DNA from: Molanna angustata
Taxonomy: Eukaryota > Arthropoda > Insecta > Trichoptera > Molannidae
NCBI GenBank assembly: GCA_963576475.1
Contig: OY754969.1
Coordinates: 22,355,216 to 22,419,215 of the forward strand
Reading direction: 5' to 3'
Length of the DNA stretch: 64,000 nt
Positions 59,586 to 64,000 of the stretch are shown here, piece by piece. A program made the translations under genes and the position numbers. Positions within the stretch are counted from its first letter, which is position 1. Every line of letters starts with the position of its first letter. The notes under the pieces were generated by a model, which was not told where the DNA came from, ran no database searches, and worked only from the letters and a program-made list of their open reading frames with translations.

Positions 59586-61209
59586 CAGGGGTGGCGAACC
59601 TAGGGCACGCATGCCCGAGTTGACACGTTTGATAATTTGGATGGCACGCGAAGGATTTCTAAGTTATTTTTTTTTTTAAGTTTAAAATATTTAATTTTTA
59701 TTAAATAATCCGTGAATTATTAATTAAAGAATTGATCAGTTTAGTATCATCAGCAACAACAAAAAAAATAATCGATATTTGCAATGCTTTTTTAAAAGCA
59801 CTCACTGAAAGAGAAATAGATCTTTCCAAAGTTGTATCAGTAACGACAGAAGGTGCTCGCCGTATAACTGGAGAGGAAAATGGTTTTATCAGTTTATTTA
59901 CTGAACTTATTGGACATTCCGTTCTGGGCTTTCATTGCATTATACACCAGCAAGTTTTATGCTCAAAGCACGGATTTCAGTCACTGGAAGATGTTATGAT
60001 TCTTGTAACAAAATTGGTCAATTTAATATCTGCACGCGGATTAAACAAAAGAAAATTTTAAGAATCATTAAATGAGGTAAACTCAGTATATAAAGATTTA
60101 CTTATGTACAGCAATGTGCGATGGTCAAGTCGAGGAAAAGTTCTTCAAAGATTTGTCGAGTGTTTGGATGAAGTTAAGCTTTTTTTAATTAATGAGAATC
60201 TCATTGAAAAATATAACGAGTTACTAGACGTCGAATGGCTTTCAAAATTAATGTTTTTTACTGATTTATGCTTACATTTAAATAAATTAAACATTAAACT
60301 GCAAGGTGTTAACAAAACAATTATTGTTATGTTTGATTTAATCAAAGCATTTCAAGCAAAATTACAAATTTTCGATCTAACACCTTCAAATATTTCCCAA
60401 ATACAGAAAAAAAAATTGCAGAAGAAAAGCCAGATCTAATCAAATTAACAAAATAATTTTCTGTAGTTATTCAATCAATAATTAACGAGTTTTTTTTTTC
60501 AAGATTTAAACAATTCAGGACGTTTGAAAAGACTTCAAAATTTATTTTTTATCAAGACACACTATCAGCAGATGACTTCAATTTGGAGATTTTCGAATGG
60601 TTAAATCTAGAAGACATTGAAATGCAATTTATCGAATTCCAATCGAGTTCGATATGGAAACAAACATTTGTTGATTTGAGAAATGATTTGGAAATAATTG
60701 AAAGTGATCGATTAACGAACACAATTAATAAAAATGCATAAGAAGAAATAATGAGAACTTGGAACGCCATTCTAGAAGTCTTTAGCGATTTAAAAAACTA
60801 GCGAGAGCAATATTATCAATTTTCTCATCTACATATGCTTGTGACTAATTATTTTCTGAAATGAATTTCATAAAATGTAATACAAGGAATAGAATGACTG
60901 ATGAATCCAGTTGGTCGTGTGTATTACTAAAAGTGACGAAATATGAACCAGATATTAAGAAATTGTCATCGAATGTACAACAGAAAAAATCTCATTGATA
61001 AATAACTAATGTGTACTTTTAGTGATTACGATTTTATTTTTACGAAAATCTATTGTAATTTTAAAGCTTGTTAGTAAAATTCAGAAAAAAACCTCATTTT
61101 TTTATTTTTTCTATTTTGTTTATTTTTTACTGCTTAGGCAGGCCAGACAATCGAGAAATAATATTTGAGGATTTTTGGCACGCGGACCCAAAAAGGTTCG
61201 CCACCCCTG
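59586..61209 (+). mobile_element. hAT DNA transposon, decayed but near full length
   Basis: 1624 bp with perfect 16-bp terminal inverted repeats CAGGGGTGGCGAACCT and the complement of AGGTTCGCCACCCCTG. The 8-bp target duplication is CCCTAATT / CCCTTATT (59578-59585, 61210-61217) with one mismatch. The GGCACGCG word next to each TIR is also repeated in inverted order. Confidence 0.92.
59717..60998 (+). pseudogene. hAT transposase (GTF2IRD2/ZBED5-like), multiply broken
   Basis: The central part reads DLSKVVSVTTEGARRITGEE and VLGFHCIIHQQVLCSKHGF (the catalytic 'TDGA' Asp is replaced by Glu: TEGA). SNVRWSSRGKVLQRFVECLD, HLNKLNIKLQGVNKTIIVMF and IKAFQAKLQIF follow. The C-terminal dimerisation domain is in pieces to about 60998 (FSEMNFIKC-like, NRMTDES). 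In-frame stops or shifts occur near 60061, 60439, 60455, 60740 and 60800. The N-terminal BED finger is missing. Confidence 0.88.
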
Positions 61210-61217
61210 CCCTTATT

Positions 61218-61500
61218 GATCGGGTGGTGGTTTTGAAAAATATTTTAGGAATGATACTTGAATTACCGCAATGAATTTTTATTACGATTTTTATACATAT
61301 TCTCACAACGTAAAGAAATGAACAAGACAAATATTTCTCAGAACCAACATTATAAATTTATGAAGATAAATACATTATATTAATTTATTACTCAGTGGTA
61401 TGAGGTATATTCGTAGTTTGTATGCAAAACGTACGTATATATATAATTTTGGAATCAAAACATTTGAATATTTGGCATTGACTATTCTTTATTTTTTACC
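61218..61500. other. AT-rich DNA, nothing recognised
   Basis: No feature recognised. Confidence 0.4.
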
Positions 61501-61504
61501 GAAA

Positions 61505-61910
61505 TCAAACTTCGAATAGTGGCCGCAAACCGGTGCTACTAAGGGTTGTAGAGGCACATGAAGTCTCGTCACCTCACCAGAAAAACTAAAGTCCTACTCC
61601 ATAAGACTCTCACCCGGCCAGTACTCCTGTATGTATTGGAATGCTAAACAAACACTAAAACTGATGAAAGAGCCCCGGAAACTTTTGAAAAGAAGGTACT
61701 GATACTGATTTACGGCCCGATTTGTGATAACGGAGAGTGGCGTATTAGATACAACCAGGAACTGCATGATGATATGTACAAGGATCCTACCATCTTGAGT
61801 AGGATGCTGGACGGAGTAGTGAAGGATATAGCATCGGCATACATAATGGCGTAATGCATCACAGGAGGCTAAGACCCGACCTGGGTTCTAGAGCCACAGA
61901 CCATACAGTC
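61505..61910 (+). pseudogene. RTE-like LINE RT C-terminal remnant
   Basis: Reads VAANRCYYGL.RHMKSRHLT, TLTRPVLLYVLEC, then TDESPGTFEKKVLILIYGPI, CDNGEWRIRYNQEL and DMYKDPTILSR.. (the ..LIPVLLYGAETWTLTK..FERKVLRKIFGP..GEWR.R.N.ELY block of RTE-like LINEs). It ends with an EAKTRPGF-like tail. Several stops and frame changes. Confidence 0.8.
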
Positions 61911-61914
61911 TTAT

Positions 61915-63190
61915 TTTTTTCATACATTCAATGACACCCGGTAATAATGTCCTCCGCAATAATTAAGAATAATTTATTTAAAAAATCCCTCAATCATTAC
62001 GTTTACGTATTGTCAAATCAAGGAATATGGTGGATATTTTAAAGCTTTTTTTAAAGATAATAATGTCAAATACCTGCCTATTAATTTTAAGATGGAGAGT
62101 TTGTGAATATTTTAGGGTGTTGAAATAACTTTGTTGGGACTAAATTTAATTCTTAAAAGAAACATAAATTTATTCATAATGCCTTCATAAACACAGACTT
62201 GAATGGATACCTGGAATTCTGAAATTCAAAGAATGTGAAACATGGATAACAATTTTGAGTTGTTTTATTTTATTAAGTTTTTTTTACGAAAACATGTATT
62301 ATGAAACAAAACAAAATGCTTCTCAACATTTTTTAAAAATACAAATTACTATTGATATACCTAAAATCTTTGACTGAATATTGAAATAAATGCGAGAATT
62401 TGTTTTGAACCTACAATTATATCGCATTTGCGGAGAAAAATGTTTCATTGTGAAATAAATATTTTTCCTCAGGCAGAATTTCAACTTAACGCAAAATGTG
62501 ACTGTGTGCTTAAAATAATGTTATGTATTTGGATATTGGTGGGAGGTCATTAGGGGCGGGTCTTGTGTAGAATGGCTTTGATTGGTAAGATTGATGGAAA
62601 TGGGAAACATATTTAAAAGCGGGCTGTAAGTTAAATTTACTTGATTATTAATTATATGTAATAAAACTAAAACCATTTAAAAATTTCCACAGCATTAAAA
62701 ATAAATTTTAAAATGAGTAAACGAGTGTATGTGTGAGGTTGGGTATGTGTGTGAATTCTTATTATAAGTGTCAGAGAGAAAATGTATATCTGAAAGCTCG
62801 CTTGTTATTCCAATCAATCTCAATAACTAATTTTTGTAAAATAGTTATTAAGATTGATTTTGTAACAAACTTAACTTTTGTCCTAGATTGATCCCAAACT
62901 ATGAATCAATTTCACCGGACTGATAACAATCCTAATTTTTGATTAAAACAATTGCTAAACCCGAATGTTCCGCGAATTCAGAGAAATTATCATTATTTAA
63001 GCGTCATTCAATACTAAATGACCACCAATTTAATATTCAATCAGGACCAAAAGTTCGACACATTAATAAAGTACATAGGTTTACGCTTAGATAATTTAGA
63101 GTCACTTGAAATAAAAAATAAACAATGAATTCAAAAAGAAATAAAATGTTATTATAGGTACCTACCTACTGTTAATTTCCTGTAAACAAA
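61915..63190. other. AT-rich DNA, nothing recognised
   Basis: No gene, RNA or element boundary recognised. Confidence 0.4.
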
Positions 63191-63194
63191 TATA

Positions 63195-63747
63195 AAACGA
63201 GTGGGTTGTGGCCAACGCTAAACTCCTCACTAACAAGTCATTCTATAAAGTATTCAAATTTTGTATGGAAAATATTCAGCATTTTCATGAAATGAGTTTG
63301 TTAAATTATTTTTTATTTAAATATTTTATTATGAAAACTTGATAATTCTTCAATGCCATTTTATCAAAGTGATGTGCTTTTTTACTAATTTGAAAATAAA
63401 AATTTCAAATTTTAAGTTTCTTGAACTTGGGGTCACTTTGAAATATTTGACAGTTAAAAAAAATGAGAAGCACTATTCATATATCGTTCAAAATTTAATG
63501 GGGTCTAAGCGAGTATTAGATATACATATTTGCAAAATTTGAAAAGAATCGAATGAGTACGCCGTACATAGCACACTGCACATAGCACACAGCACATAGC
63601 ACACACACACACAGATACATTGTGATGAAACTTTCAGAATACACTCTCAGCATGATACTAGTTGATAATTTGCAATAAAAAAAATACCTTTAAAAATTGT
63701 GAAATCATAACTCCCCACTATATCCCCTTGGGTTAGTGAGGAGTAAA
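63195..63747 (-). repeat. Unclassified dispersed repeat D (copy 2, inverted relative to copy 1)
   Basis: 63195-63650 is the reverse complement of 36620-37065 with many substitutions and a CA/CATAG-repeat expansion near 63566-63613. CTCCTCACTAAC at 63223-63234 and GTTAGTGAGGAG at 63732-63743 form an inverted repeat, possibly the ends of a MITE-like element. Confidence 0.6.
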
Positions 63748-63818
63748 AAATAAAATGAATTGAGTAATGCGATTCATACATTATGTACATATTGGCGGAT
63801 GACGATTTAGCATATTTA

Positions 63819-64000
63819 GATGGGAGGTAGCAAAGCGGATAGGGCTCTGGATTATTGATTCAGTGGTCACGAGTTCGAATCCTGCCACGACCGACTCCAT
63901 TTACTTATAGTACAAGAATTTATGCTTAGTTTAGGGCATGTACGAGGATATATATGTACTTGTTTCAAGAACATATTCATTATTTTAAAAAGTAAATTCA
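63819..64000 (+). mobile_element. SINE family C (copy 2, runs to window end)
   Basis: Head GATGGGAGGTAGCAAAGCGG, B box GAGTTCGAATCCTGCCACGAC, body TACAAGAATTTATGCTTAG, TTTAGGGCATGTACGAGGAT, ATATGTACTTGTTTCAAGAA, CATATTCATTATTTTAAAA. Confidence 0.75.

Overview
The window looks like AT-rich, repeat-dominated intronic or intergenic DNA from an insect. The evidence is a strand-minus exon closely resembling insect diacylglycerol kinase of the rdgA / DGK-zeta-iota type (51641-51844), an interstitial TTAGG tract (the usual non-dipteran insect telomere unit), several tRNA-headed SINE families, RTE-like and CR1/Jockey-like LINE remnants, and a BEL/Pao retrotransposon. The short GTAGGTACCTA-like words scattered through the unique DNA would fit Lepidoptera, but the order is not proven. 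No other host exon was recognised, so most of the window is probably large intron or flank of that kinase gene.

Layout. 1-5400: LINE and SINE remnants in AT-rich DNA. 5411-12193: a complete BEL/Pao element on the minus strand with 262/263-bp LTRs and the 5-bp target duplication AGTAT. Its gag-pol frame is broken by a LINE inserted at the gag/pol boundary and by a GT-repeat slippage in the integrase zinc finger. 12597-13164: a small hAT with TIRs and an 8-bp target duplication. 13962-14583: a GC-rich 311-bp tandem duplication, followed by a Helitron-like element with a LINE nested in it (about 14790-16333).

16969-36035 is the centrepiece: a 19-kb complex of two related Penelope-like element families (PLE-A, PLE-B; RT plus GIY-YIG endonuclease). 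Each family is arranged as a head-to-head inverted pair, and the copies are separated and bounded by long (TA)n arrays. The plus arm of PLE-B continues as a tandem array: one 5'-truncated and four full-length units. All five units share the same in-frame TAA (followed at once by ATG) inside the RT. Three of them share one 581-bp retroelement insertion at the same site, so these units arose by tandem duplication rather than separate retrotransposition. Both families carry a run of three small hairpins at the start of their reading frame with compensatory sequence changes.

36036-64000: many SINE copies (three families), RTE-like and CR1/Jockey-like LINE 3' ends, two further full-length copies of the Helitron-like family (A^TC start, CTAG^T end, 3' hairpin, terminal inverted repeat, GT-rich centre), the kinase exon, a TTAGG tract, an internally deleted PIF/Harbinger element with TTA target duplication that keeps the N-terminal ends of both its genes, and a second, larger decayed hAT (59586-61209). 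Apart from the kinase exon, all recognisable coding sequence belongs to mobile elements, nearly all of it broken.
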